From JALJPB01 sp963933115 (GTDB lineage: Bacteria > Pseudomonadota > Gammaproteobacteria > Enterobacterales > Alteromonadaceae): a stretch of 64,000 nt of DNA. Shown here in pieces: positions 37,470-46,949 of the stretch; position 1 is the first letter of the stretch, and the number at the start of each line of letters is the position of its first letter. The stretch spans positions 1-64,000 of the forward strand of contig CAWVSL010000001.1 in assembly GCA_963933115.1 (NCBI GenBank), read 5' to 3'. The position numbers were made by a program, and so were the translations under genes. Under the pieces are notes generated by a model, which was given only the letters and a program-made list of their open reading frames with translations, was not told where the DNA came from and made no database searches.

Positions 37470-37778
37470 TTAAATTAATTTTGATATTTTATGCGCTAAT
37501 TCAAAGTCTCTAATGGATATACCACCGACTTCATGCGTTGTTAAGCTTATAATAACTTTACTATATACATTCGACCATTCTGGATGATGATTAGCCTTTT
37601 CAGCGAGTATTGCTACTTTTGTCATAAAGCCAAATGCTGAAACAAAATTAAGGAATTTAAATTCCCTATATAATTTTCCTTGCTTGATACTCCACAAATC
37701 ATCCGAGTTTTCATTAAGTTCTTTGAGCGAATTATTGAGTACGTTCTGACTAAAAATTTCGACGATACAAGTCTCCAA
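37470..37778 (-). CDS. phhB: Pterin-4a-carbinolamine dehydratase
   Basis: A 102-residue DCoH/PCD protein. Catalytic motif NHHPEW (H64, H65) with following SNVYSKVIISLTTHE and GGISIRDFELA (H82, D91) is complete. It regenerates quinonoid dihydrobiopterin after phenylalanine hydroxylation. The usual partner gene phhA is not in the window. No ATG exists at the expected start: the open frame begins at TTG (37778), which overlaps the GGAG, while the best N-terminus by family length is near the ATT of IFSQNVL. The start is therefore uncertain. Confidence 0.85.
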   Translation of the reverse strand: METCIVEIFSQNVLNNSLKELNENSDDLWSIKQGKLYREFKFLNFVSAFGFMTKVAILAEKANHHPEWSNVYSKVIISLTTHEVGGISIRDFELAHKISKLI

Positions 37779-37949
37779 ATAACTAAAGAATTAAACTTAC
37801 GCAAAATATTTTTTGCATTTCCCTTCGAAAAACACAAACATTTACATCAGACTTGATAGTGGCTTTTCTGATGACGACTAACTACTATGATGTAAATGAT
37901 TAGCATTAATAACATTGTATTTAAGGTTTTTACTCAACCATAGTAATGA

Positions 37950-38051
37950 TTAATTGTTAGCCTTTTTTTCTTTCTTCTCACTTCGTTTTTCTTTCATTGT
38001 TTTTGCAGGTTTCTTTTTATCTGCTTTTTTTGAATCTTGGCCTTTAGACAT
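37950..38051 (-). CDS. Very small Lys-rich protein (33 residues)
   Basis: Starts MSKGQDSKKADKKKPAKTMK and ends KKANN. About half of the residues are Lys or Glu. A short protein with the same beginning and the TMKEK motif occurs in many vibrios, shewanellas and relatives, so this is a real gene too short for standard ORF cut-offs. AAAGGA precedes the ATG by 7-12 bases. Function is unknown; an intrinsically disordered, nucleic-acid or ribosome-binding role is only a guess. Confidence 0.75.
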   Translation of the reverse strand: MSKGQDSKKADKKKPAKTMKEKRSEKKEKKANN

Positions 38052-38219
38052 TATTTTTTCCTTTCACTTTATTAATAAGAATATTTCACACTGACTAAGC
38101 ATACTTCATTTAAAACACTTCGCCCAACTAAGAGTCTGATAATTTTGATTAAAATATTGAGAAATAAAAATAGCCTCCTGTATGTTACCTTTTAATTAAA
38201 CACTTATTAGGTAATAGAT

Positions 38220-38819
38220 TTAACTAAATACCAACGTTAACGCAATGAATAACATAGTAAAACCGACAATAAATTCTAAAACTTTCCATGCATTAGGGTT
38301 TTCAAATATGGGGGCTAAAAATCGAGCACAATAACCTAAACTAAAGAAAAAAGTAAATGAAGCCGATATAGCACCCATGGTGAATTGAAATCGTTCATCT
38401 CCGTATTGAGTTGAAATACTTCCTAAAAGTACTACCGTATCTAAATAAACATGAGGATTTAACCACGTAAAAGCTAAACACATAGCTACAGTTTTTAGCG
38501 TTGAACTCTGTAATTCACTGGCTGGTTTTAATACATGATTTTGACTAAACGCTGATTTAAAACTTAAAGCGGAATAAACAATAAGAAACAGTGCACCACC
38601 ATAACGAGAATAATCTTCGATAAAAGGGTGTTCAGTGACAAGTACACCAAATCCAGCAATACCAATTGTAATTAAAATAGCATCTGAAAGTGCACATATT
38701 GCACATATTAGTAAAACATGTTGTTTCTTAATACCTTGCTTTAAAACAAAAGCATTCTGAGAACCAATAGCAAGGATAAGAGAAATACTAAGCGAAAAGC
38801 CCGCTAAGAAAGTTGTCAT
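38220..38819 (-). CDS. argO: LysE/ArgO family amino acid exporter
   Basis: A 199-residue protein with about six transmembrane segments. The N-terminus GFSLSISLILAIGSQNAFVLKQG and the WLNPHVYLDTVVLLGS motif are typical of ArgO, the arginine exporter, within the LysE family. It exports basic amino acids. It is monocistronic; no LysR-type ArgP gene is next to it. Confidence 0.88.
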   Translation of the reverse strand: MTTFLAGFSLSISLILAIGSQNAFVLKQGIKKQHVLLICAICALSDAILITIGIAGFGVLVTEHPFIEDYSRYGGALFLIVYSALSFKSAFSQNHVLKPASELQSSTLKTVAMCLAFTWLNPHVYLDTVVLLGSISTQYGDERFQFTMGAISASFTFFFSLGYCARFLAPIFENPNAWKVLEFIVGFTMLFIALTLVFS

Positions 38820-39113
38820 GTATAGAAATCACTTAATATTAACAAAGACAAAAAAGATTAAGCTTTAACACTAGAACTAACGTCTAAGCACTGGCGTTAT
38901 AGGTTCATTAAAATAAACTAAAAAGGAAAATAAAACAATCGAGAATGACTTGGCTTGCATAACTGGTTATATATTCATCATAAACTAAGCATAACCATTC
39001 CTGATTCATATGACTAAAATAATGGGTTAACGTTAGCTAACGATCAAAATATACTGAACGCTACCTTCTGTAAAGTTATTAGCCCAACTTATTGGGCTAT
39101 ATTAATTAATTTG

Positions 39114-39482
39114 TTATGTTTTTTTATTTGATAAATCGTCAGTATGACCTCTCAACCATTCAATACGAAAAGAATCAACAACACCTAAAACCCAGCAAAT
39201 TAATAACACAAGTGATGGCATGTTAATACGCTGGTCATCCCTATCCACTATTTGCTGTAATACAATATCGCTTATTTTAGCAACATCCATGGGTATCTCA
39301 CCACTTTGAATTTTCACGCTTAACTGTTGCACTAGTTCTACCGTAATAGTGAGTAAAAAGTAGAGACAAACAATTGATACAATTGAAAGAAGCAAACCCT
39401 GAACTGGCTTCTTTAATGAGAAATGCCCTACACCGGGAAAGACTAAAACTGACAAAAGAGTAGCTTTATATGATTTAAACAT
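39114..39482 (-). CDS. Hypothetical membrane protein
   Basis: A 122-residue protein with an N-terminal segment KATLLSVLVFPGVGHFSLKK, a helix (GLLLSIVSIVCLYFLL) and a second helix near the C-terminus (LVLLICWVLGVVDSFRI). The PGVGHF...PVQG pattern resembles TM2-like proteins. I chose the ATG at 39482; an ATG-less upstream extension to 39530 is less likely. Function unknown. Confidence 0.6.
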   Translation of the reverse strand: MFKSYKATLLSVLVFPGVGHFSLKKPVQGLLLSIVSIVCLYFLLTITVELVQQLSVKIQSGEIPMDVAKISDIVLQQIVDRDDQRINMPSLVLLICWVLGVVDSFRIEWLRGHTDDLSNKKT

Positions 39483-40532
39483 GAAATATACCAACACCTT
39501 AAAATTATGGAACCGTTTAAAAAGTAACACCTAGTGCAATTGCAACACATACAAGGGTTATTTTTAATGTTTTTTTATTTGTACTAATGATAACGGCCGT
39601 TTCCGTATTTACGTTAAACGACTGGTTATAAGTAAGTTAGATAGACTATCGGACTTCTTTGAACACTCAAGTGGATTATGACTTACCTAGACATTTTCAG
39701 CAAAGACTTTGTTAAAACCATTCCTAATGAAACTACTACAGTATCACCTAAAGTTATCGTAGTGCACCCTCCATTCCAGAGTTCATATCCTATGCTTATC
39801 GCCTTGATATACCCTCAAACACTCGGCCTCTTTATTGAATCCGTAGAAGCCCTATAAATACTAAGTACTGAACTATAAAGCAGTTTAGACAATACATTCC
39901 TTAAGGAAAAGCCAACAGTGATATATTTATTTATCGTTAACGTAGTTATGCTTACTTATCTTTGCTGAACATAGGTTCAACATGAATTGAAATCACTAAA
40001 TCAACCGACTTTTCTGTTCCAATCCAAGGTGATCGAACTTGATTGATTTTACGAAAACCTCTGCAGTAGACTCAGCTAATCACTCCGTGGCTAAAAAAAA
40101 TGAGTCCATAGGCGTTGGCATAGCCCTTTTAAATAAATCAAAGGCTAGATATACCCGCAGAAATGAAAGCTCGACTAATCATGATGTAAGAAAGAAACAG
40201 CTATGTCTCAAATTTACCATACCCATAAAGATGTTCACGCTCTGAAGGTGCACTTGATACCCTTGCAACAACCGAAGTTATTATATTATTAACAACATAG
40301 GATAATGAATGGATGATTTTTTTGATTAAAAAATTTAACTCAGTGTCTGTTTTTTTTTCACAAACTCTCTAGTAAAAACGGTAAATACCAGTGTGAAGTA
40401 TTTCTTTAGGTCATTTAATTTTTTGAGCTTAACAAGATAGCTAAGACCAACTAAAAATCTAATTTTATGGATATGAAAAACATTGAATAATGGTCTACTA
40501 TTTAGTCAAAGAAATTATTACAAGGTGTTAAT
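39483..40532. other. Large intergenic region
   Basis: Just over 1 kb without a convincing gene. A 59-codon frame at 39678-39857 is listed separately at low confidence. A 68-codon frame at 40039 reads like random sequence. No repeat or RNA was identified. Confidence 0.45.
39678..39857 (+). CDS. Possible 59-residue protein
   Basis: An open frame starting MTYLDIFSKDFVKTIPNETT and ending LFIESVEAL, with GTGG just before the ATG. I do not recognise it and it may be chance or a remnant. Confidence 0.25.
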   Translation: MTYLDIFSKDFVKTIPNETTTVSPKVIVVHPPFQSSYPMLIALIYPQTLGLFIESVEAL

Positions 40533-40715
40533 ATGGATATTCAAACTAGTGAAGCCAACAGAATAATTTACCCCTCCTTTAAAGACTTATTAGACGTTAA
40601 AAATTCCAGTGAACTACATCGTTGGTTGGTTATACATAATCCTGACGTACCGATAAACACCCTTGATCGTTTTCAGGTAAAATACATCTACGAACAGTAT
40701 AAAGAAAACAACTAA
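40533..40715 (+). CDS. Hypothetical 60-residue protein
   Basis: Starts MDIQTSEANRIIYPSFKDLL. It is acidic and without a signal or membrane segment, and has a good AAGG six to nine bases before the ATG. I do not recognise the family. The position, standing alone in a gene-poor stretch, gives no functional clue. Confidence 0.5.
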   Translation: MDIQTSEANRIIYPSFKDLLDVKNSSELHRWLVIHNPDVPINTLDRFQVKYIYEQYKENN

Positions 40716-41005
40716 AGTAAAAAGTGGTTAATAAAGGGCACCAATATTTAGCTGGTGTTTATAATTATGCAAAACCTTTTTCAGGAAGTATGAGTATCAG
40801 GTGATTGTTATTAATTAGCGTCAAGTGTTAAATAAACGAACATCACGGCGACAGCTAATTTTTAATGGCTTACAACTATATCACTTAATAATAATATTCA
40901 GTGTTATTAACCCAGACTTTAAGGTGAATCTCGTCCCTTAAAGTCTAGAAACTTAGATATTTTAATCATGGGAACTATTTTTAATATTTATTCCCATGAC
41001 CAAAT

Positions 41006-44000
41006 TCAACTCCCTAATTTATCTCTATCATTCAATTCAGCGGTTGCTATCTTATTAGCAATAGCCTGTGGTGACCCGGTATTTCGGCATAACCAATAAT
41101 ATGCCCCTGGCACAATAAATAAGGTAAAAACACTTGCTAAGGAAACACCTGCAAATATAACCACACCAATGACCATTCGACTTTCAGCACCCGGGCCTAC
41201 CGCAAATACTAACGGAATAGCACTAGTGACTGTGGTAAACGTTGTCATCACTATAGGACGTAAGCGTTGTTGTGCAGCGCTAATTAACGCCTCTTCAAAC
41301 ACTATGCCCCTATCACGTAATTGATTGGCAAATTCAACAATTAAAATACCATTTTTAGCCGATAACCCTATCAGCATTACAATACCTATCTGACTATAAA
41401 TATTCAAACTCATCCCCATTAATTCAAGACCCGCTAAAGCCCCCACTAAGGCTAAAGGCACCGTAAGTAATATAACAAAAGGATGAATAAAGCTTTCAAA
41501 CTGCGCGGCTAATACTAGATAAGTAATTAATAACGCCAAGATAAAAACAAATAGAATGGAGTTGCCCGACTCTTTTAATAATAACGACTCACCTTTGTAA
41601 TCGGTTTGTACATTTTCCGGTAGATTTGTTTTGACAATATTTTCTAAAAAGACCAACGCATCTCCTAACGCATAACCGTCCGCTAAATTTGCCGTGATAG
41701 TAATACTACGCAATCGGTTATATCGGTTTAAACGAGATGATGTTGCATTTTCACTAATATGTAGCATATTAGCCAGCGGTATCAGTTTATCTGTCGTACG
41801 GGCCCGGACATAAACATTATCGATATCCGTTGGACTCTGAAACTGCTTCTCATCTCCTTCAAGTATGACATTATACTCTTCACCACGGTCAACAAAGGTT
41901 GTCACTCGACGCTTACCCAGCATAGTTTCTAATGTTTGTGCTATATCCCCCACAGGCACACCTAAATCATAGGCTCTGTCTCGGTCAATTTGTACTAATA
42001 ACTGTGGATAGGTCTCTTTATAATCACTATTGATATTAGAAAGCTGAGAGTTTTTCTGCGCTTCTTTAATCACAATATCACGCCATTTTGCTAACTCATC
42101 AAAGGTGTTGCCTTGTAAAACAAAAGATACCGGAGAACTACCACCGCCTCCACCGCCTATGCCCCTTCGCATAATAGCAAAAGCCCTAACATCCGTAACA
42201 TCTTGGACATCTTTATTAATTTTATTAATAACACTAAAGGTATCAATACTTCGTGTTTTCCAATCGGGCAAACCGACAATGGCAATACCACCACTACCAC
42301 CAAATCCGGGGACTCTAACGAGTACTCGGTCTAATTCTCCTTTAGCTTGATAAGCTAATAATTTTTCTTCTATGAGTTGCATGTTTTTAACATTATTGTC
42401 ATAACTAGCGCCTTCAGCACCCTGCATCATCAAAAAGAAATTACCACGGTCTTCTTTTGGGGTATATTCGTTTGGTAAATCAGTGACGAGTATATACACA
42501 GCAATCAGAGATAAAATTAACACAAATACAATAAGGATAGGTTGATGAATAGCATTCTTTAATGCTCTGCCATAGCCAGCTTCAAACTTAGCAAATCCCT
42601 TATCGAGTATTTGACCAAAAGAAGAACTTCGCTGGCGGTGTTTTAACATCTTAGAGCACAGCATGGGTGTTAACGAAAGTGCGGTTACACTTGAAAAAAC
42701 CACTGCTGCAGCAATCGCAATGGCAAACTCGGTAAACAAACGCCCAACATTACCTGATAAAAAAACTAAGGGCACAAATACAGCAACCAATACTAAGGTT
42801 GTGGCAATAACAGCAAAAGCGACTTCTCTTCCGCCTTCATAAGCAGCCATCAAGGGTGCTTGACCACTTTCTATGCGACGATAAATATTTTCTAAGACAA
42901 CAATGGCATCATCAACAACCAAGCCTATGGCTAACACTAATGCCAATAAGGTTAATAAATTAATAGAAAAACCAAACCAAGATAGCGTCATCATGGAGCC
43001 AATTAAGGCAATAGGTACAGTGATTGCTGGGATTAACGTAGCACGGACGTTACCCAAGAAGATGAATATCACTAAAACAACCATAAACATTGCGATAATT
43101 AAAGTATTATAAACTTCATCGATAGACCCTTGAATAAACACTGAACTGTCATAACTGTTCGTAATGGTGGTGCCTATAGGCAAGCCATTACGTATATCAA
43201 ACATTTCTTTTCGTGCCGACTTAACCACCTCGAGTGTATTGGCTTTAGATTGTTTAATAACACCTAAACCGACCATATTCTTACCATTGCCACGAAACAT
43301 ATTTTCATCGTCTTCAGCGCCAATAAAAACTTCTGCGACATCACCTAAACGAACTAAAACGTTAGACTCTGACCGAGATATCACCATATTGGCAAAGTCC
43401 TGAGCTGATAAATAACTACGTTCTACTCTAATTGAAAAATCTCGATCGATTGACTCTACTCGCCCTGCCGGTAATTCAACATTTTCTGCTCGCAATGTAG
43501 TTTCAATATCGTTAACAGTAATATTGCGGGCCGCCATAGCGATTCGGTTTAAACTAATTCTCATTGCATAAGTACGACCACCACCAAAGCGCACCCGCGC
43601 AACCCCGTCAACAACGGCAAATCTGTCGACGATATAACGATTGGCATAATCGGTTAATTGTAAAGAACTCATGGTTTCACTTTGTAAAACAAACCAAACA
43701 ATAACATTTTCATCATCATTTGCTTTTGATACTTCAGGGGGTTCTGCTTGTTCGGGTAAGTTACGTAATGCCCTTGAAATTCTGTCACGGACATCATTGC
43801 TCGCCGCATCAATATCACGACTCAAATCAAACTCAATAGTAATACTGGAACGACCAACACGGCTATTGGAATTAATCGATTTAACCCCGGCAATCCCACT
43901 GATCCTATCTTCTAATACTTGTGTTATTTTGGTTTCAACAATAGCAGCAGAAGCACCCGGATATGACGTACTAATATTAACCACAGGTGGATCAATATCT

Positions 44001-44113
44001 GGATATTCCCGAAGTGGCAACATGATAAAAGCGACAATACCAAACGTTATAATCAGTAAATTAATAACGGTAGCAAAAACAGGTCTTTTAACGGAAAGGT
44101 CGGATAATATCAC
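41006..44113 (-). CDS. RND efflux transporter, permease subunit
   Basis: A 1035-residue HAE1-type RND pump with 12 transmembrane segments and two large periplasmic loops. The first helix ends in REYPDIDPPVVNISTSYPGAS, and the proton-relay region LVVDDAIVVLENIYRR is intact. It exports hydrophobic drugs or toxicants. It starts with GTG whose G is shared with the TAG stop of the membrane fusion gene (TAGTG), so the two are coupled. No TolC-type gene is nearby; it probably uses a shared one. Confidence 0.93.
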   Translation of the reverse strand: MILSDLSVKRPVFATVINLLIITFGIVAFIMLPLREYPDIDPPVVNISTSYPGASAAIVETKITQVLEDRISGIAGVKSINSNSRVGRSSITIEFDLSRDIDAASNDVRDRISRALRNLPEQAEPPEVSKANDDENVIVWFVLQSETMSSLQLTDYANRYIVDRFAVVDGVARVRFGGGRTYAMRISLNRIAMAARNITVNDIETTLRAENVELPAGRVESIDRDFSIRVERSYLSAQDFANMVISRSESNVLVRLGDVAEVFIGAEDDENMFRGNGKNMVGLGVIKQSKANTLEVVKSARKEMFDIRNGLPIGTTITNSYDSSVFIQGSIDEVYNTLIIAMFMVVLVIFIFLGNVRATLIPAITVPIALIGSMMTLSWFGFSINLLTLLALVLAIGLVVDDAIVVLENIYRRIESGQAPLMAAYEGGREVAFAVIATTLVLVAVFVPLVFLSGNVGRLFTEFAIAIAAAVVFSSVTALSLTPMLCSKMLKHRQRSSSFGQILDKGFAKFEAGYGRALKNAIHQPILIVFVLILSLIAVYILVTDLPNEYTPKEDRGNFFLMMQGAEGASYDNNVKNMQLIEEKLLAYQAKGELDRVLVRVPGFGGSGGIAIVGLPDWKTRSIDTFSVINKINKDVQDVTDVRAFAIMRRGIGGGGGGSSPVSFVLQGNTFDELAKWRDIVIKEAQKNSQLSNINSDYKETYPQLLVQIDRDRAYDLGVPVGDIAQTLETMLGKRRVTTFVDRGEEYNVILEGDEKQFQSPTDIDNVYVRARTTDKLIPLANMLHISENATSSRLNRYNRLRSITITANLADGYALGDALVFLENIVKTNLPENVQTDYKGESLLLKESGNSILFVFILALLITYLVLAAQFESFIHPFVILLTVPLALVGALAGLELMGMSLNIYSQIGIVMLIGLSAKNGILIVEFANQLRDRGIVFEEALISAAQQRLRPIVMTTFTTVTSAIPLVFAVGPGAESRMVIGVVIFAGVSLASVFTLFIVPGAYYWLCRNTGSPQAIANKIATAELNDRDKLGS

Positions 44114-45267
44114 TACGTTTTACTCCCCTGAGACACACTATTTTTCATTTCAGACTTAACTACAGGCTTTTCAACTTTTTGATCAATAATAGTAACTGCC
44201 GTACCATCCCTTAATTTTAATGCGCCCTCAACCACAACAAGTTCACCTTCGATTAAGCCCGAGGATATTTCAACAAAACCTGGATGACGACGTCCAATTT
44301 CAATACGTTTACGTAACGCTTTTTCTTCATTAACAACAAAAACATAATGTTTATCTTCTATGGGAATAATTGCACTTTCAGGGAGCTGAAATATTTTTTC
44401 AATCTGAAGTAAGACGCTAATATTTAATAGCATCCCAGGGCGAAGTTTACCTGATGGATTAGCGATTATGGCACGTACTTTCATACTACGGGTTTTTGGA
44501 TCTATGCGGCTGTCTATCGCAATGATTTTACCAACAAATGCTTTTTCATCATAAGCGGTATTAAAAGCAGTAATCTTCTGATCAATATTAATTTTAGTAA
44601 ATAAACGCTCAGGTAAATAAAAATCTACTTTTATTTGAGATAAATCATCTAAGCTAGTAATAATAGTACCCGCGTCTATATAAGCTCCACGGCTAATTTC
44701 ACGAAAACCAAGCACACCTGCAAACGGTGCTCTAATACCTGTATCATTTAATCTCGCCTGGGCACTCAGTAATTGAGCCTCTATCGCCTTAGTTTTAGCT
44801 ACTTGTTGTTCAACTAAAGACATCGAGGTAGCGTTACTTAACAATAGATCTGATAGTCGCTTTAAGTGCGCTTGTGATTCCAATAGATTAGCCGATAACT
44901 CACTGACTTTTGCATGTTCTTCTTGGTTATTGAGGGTAACTAGTAGCTCGCCTTTTTTCACTTTTTCACCGTCAGAGAAATAAACTTCGTCCACTAAATC
45001 AGAGTTGATACTTGTTATTTTAACTTGCTCATTAGCACTTGCTGTTCCAACAGCCTCAACACTTTCAATGAAATCCGTTAAAATTACTGGCGTCATTTTA
45101 ACGGCAACAAAACGTTTATACTGACTCTTTTCCACCTGTTTTTCTGGCCATGTTAAATAAGCAATTAGACTGATTAAAACTATAATAATAGTAAATAGGG
45201 GTAAACGGCTAACAAGTGCCTCTTTTCCTAACCAGTTATTAACTGTTTTGTTCACTACATGGGACAT
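44113..45267 (-). CDS. RND efflux, periplasmic adaptor (membrane fusion) subunit
   Basis: A 384-residue adaptor. An N-terminal membrane anchor (LPLFTIIIVLISLIAYLTW) is followed by barrel-sandwich hybrid halves (VYFSDGEKVKKGELLVTLNN and IRAPFAGVLGFREISRGAYI), an alpha-hairpin between them, and a beta-barrel. It connects the permease to the outer-membrane channel. It overlaps the permease gene by one base and is the promoter-proximal gene. Confidence 0.93.
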   Translation of the reverse strand: MSHVVNKTVNNWLGKEALVSRLPLFTIIIVLISLIAYLTWPEKQVEKSQYKRFVAVKMTPVILTDFIESVEAVGTASANEQVKITSINSDLVDEVYFSDGEKVKKGELLVTLNNQEEHAKVSELSANLLESQAHLKRLSDLLLSNATSMSLVEQQVAKTKAIEAQLLSAQARLNDTGIRAPFAGVLGFREISRGAYIDAGTIITSLDDLSQIKVDFYLPERLFTKINIDQKITAFNTAYDEKAFVGKIIAIDSRIDPKTRSMKVRAIIANPSGKLRPGMLLNISVLLQIEKIFQLPESAIIPIEDKHYVFVVNEEKALRKRIEIGRRHPGFVEISSGLIEGELVVVEGALKLRDGTAVTIIDQKVEKPVVKSEMKNSVSQGSKT

Positions 45268-45713
45268 AAAGCGTTACTCTCATCGATAATAGGATAAAAT
45301 AATGACGGGGTTACTATAACCTATAATTTATAATATAACATTTACCTTAATGTCGATTTAGCATTATATATGAACCACTTAATGCGAATATTAGTAAGCT
45401 TAAGTTAACACTACTACCTAATAACAACGACCTATTAGGTGACGCCTAAACCACAATAATTTATTACCTTATGACCTATGTTAGCTGACGACCTGATATA
45501 TTTTAGCGGAATCTTATGATAGTTAACTGATCAAATTTAAATTACTGAATTTTAATAACCAGTCTAAAAGTAGTGTGATTTATCAAGCCACATCGATTGT
45601 TTCTGGAACAGTTCTTGAAAGATTAAGACAATTATATAGCTTGAACAGAGTCAAAAAAACTGACAACGATCTGTATTCAAAAATTTGGGGCTACTTAACA
45701 AAGAGAAGTATTA
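45268..45713. other. Divergent promoter region of the RND operon
   Basis: Between the RND operon and the nuclease-like gene. An inverted repeat ACCTAATA / TATTAGGT lies at 45416-45423 and 45433-45440, about 150 bases upstream of the adaptor start; it may be a repressor site. No regulator gene is adjacent. Confidence 0.45.
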
Positions 45714-46619
45714 ATGCAAAGATCATTATTAATCACGGCCACTTTACTATTAAGCGTCTTTATTACTTACACAAGTTATTCGCAAGAATTGAAAGTCGCT
45801 TCTTGGAATATAGCTTGGTTAGGTTCTCATCCCTATAACCAGCGTAAAAACATTGATTATCAGAAACTTAAAAAATATGCCAAACAACTTAATGCTGATG
45901 TTATTGCCTTACAAGAAGTTGAAGGTTCTGAATGGGCGCGTAAAGTTTTTGGTATTAATTATGATTATTATTTTTCAACAAAAGACTCGGTACAACGTGT
46001 TGGTGTTGCAGTTAAAAAGTCAACGGGTCTAACAGTTAAGGCCCAAGAATATAAAGCATTAGATGTTGATAACGTTAGACATGGTATGGACATTACGCTA
46101 TCAAGAAATGGTAAAGAATTAAAATTGCTGGCTGTACATTTAAAGTCTGGGTGTTTTAATCATCCCCTTGATAACAACAGTATTAGGCTAATGGCAAATA
46201 CTTCGACACAAAAAATAAAACAAAAAGAAGCATGCTCTATCTTAAGTAAACAAATTGAACCACTTAGACATTGGCTAGACAAACAAGCTAAAGAAAAAAA
46301 AGCATATATTGTGGTGGGAGATTTCAACCGTCGTTTTGTTAAAGATATATCACTTAATGACTCTGAAAAAAAAGGCCTATGGCAAGCGTTAAATGATAAA
46401 GAACAGAAGTCACTATGGACACCAACCATAACTGTTAACTCTACTTGTTGGGACGGCTATCATAAAGACTATATTGACCATATTATCTTCAATCCCAAAG
46501 CTAAGAAAATGTATCAAGCCAATTCATTTAATCAATTAGTTTTTAAGGAGAAACACACACATAAAATATCACGTTCCTTGAGTGATCATTGCCCTATTTC
46601 AGTAAAGTTAATATTTTAA
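45714..46619 (+). CDS. Exported endonuclease/exonuclease/phosphatase family protein
   Basis: A 301-residue protein with a signal peptide (about residues 1-23). The EEP fold motifs are VASWNIAWL (N32), ALQEVEG (E68), VVGDFNRRF and the C-terminal SDHCPIS (D291, H292). Members include DNase I-like nucleases and phosphodiesterases. Exported and next to an alkaline phosphatase in the same direction, it could free phosphate from extracellular nucleic acid. The overlapping ORF at 45575 is a shadow. Confidence 0.83.
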   Translation: MQRSLLITATLLLSVFITYTSYSQELKVASWNIAWLGSHPYNQRKNIDYQKLKKYAKQLNADVIALQEVEGSEWARKVFGINYDYYFSTKDSVQRVGVAVKKSTGLTVKAQEYKALDVDNVRHGMDITLSRNGKELKLLAVHLKSGCFNHPLDNNSIRLMANTSTQKIKQKEACSILSKQIEPLRHWLDKQAKEKKAYIVVGDFNRRFVKDISLNDSEKKGLWQALNDKEQKSLWTPTITVNSTCWDGYHKDYIDHIIFNPKAKKMYQANSFNQLVFKEKHTHKISRSLSDHCPISVKLIF

Positions 46620-46949
46620 TAAAACAGAGATGCTCCATTTATCGGAATAAATACCTAGGTTGCCACAAGTATTATAATTGATATTATATTTTCTTGACTA
46701 TAAGTACCATTGCTTACACCACAAGTACTTTTAAGTTTTGTTTGAATATTCCTGTTAGTATTAATGAATAAATTATACCGGTCATAACAAATAAACTGAT
46801 ACTAGAGGTATTTGATATACCCAAGAGATCAATAGGGAAGGTAATCATAGTGCTATTCGCTGAATTAAAGATAGACTTGCCCCTTCATATCACCATATAG
46901 TTTGGCTTAGCCTTTTGATTTATAATAAATAACTAATAAGAAGTAACTA
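46620..46949. other. Intergenic region upstream of alkaline phosphatase
   Basis: A 330-base stretch. I looked for a Pho box (CTGTCAT-type direct repeats) and did not see a clear one. No open frame. Confidence 0.4.

Noticed and set aside
40039..40245. 68-codon plus-strand ORF in the 1-kb gap
   Set aside because: No ribosome site and random-looking composition; kept only as part of the gap description.
45575..45838. 87-codon ORF overlapping the nuclease-like gene start
   Set aside because: It overlaps the signal peptide of the real gene in another frame and shows no family features.
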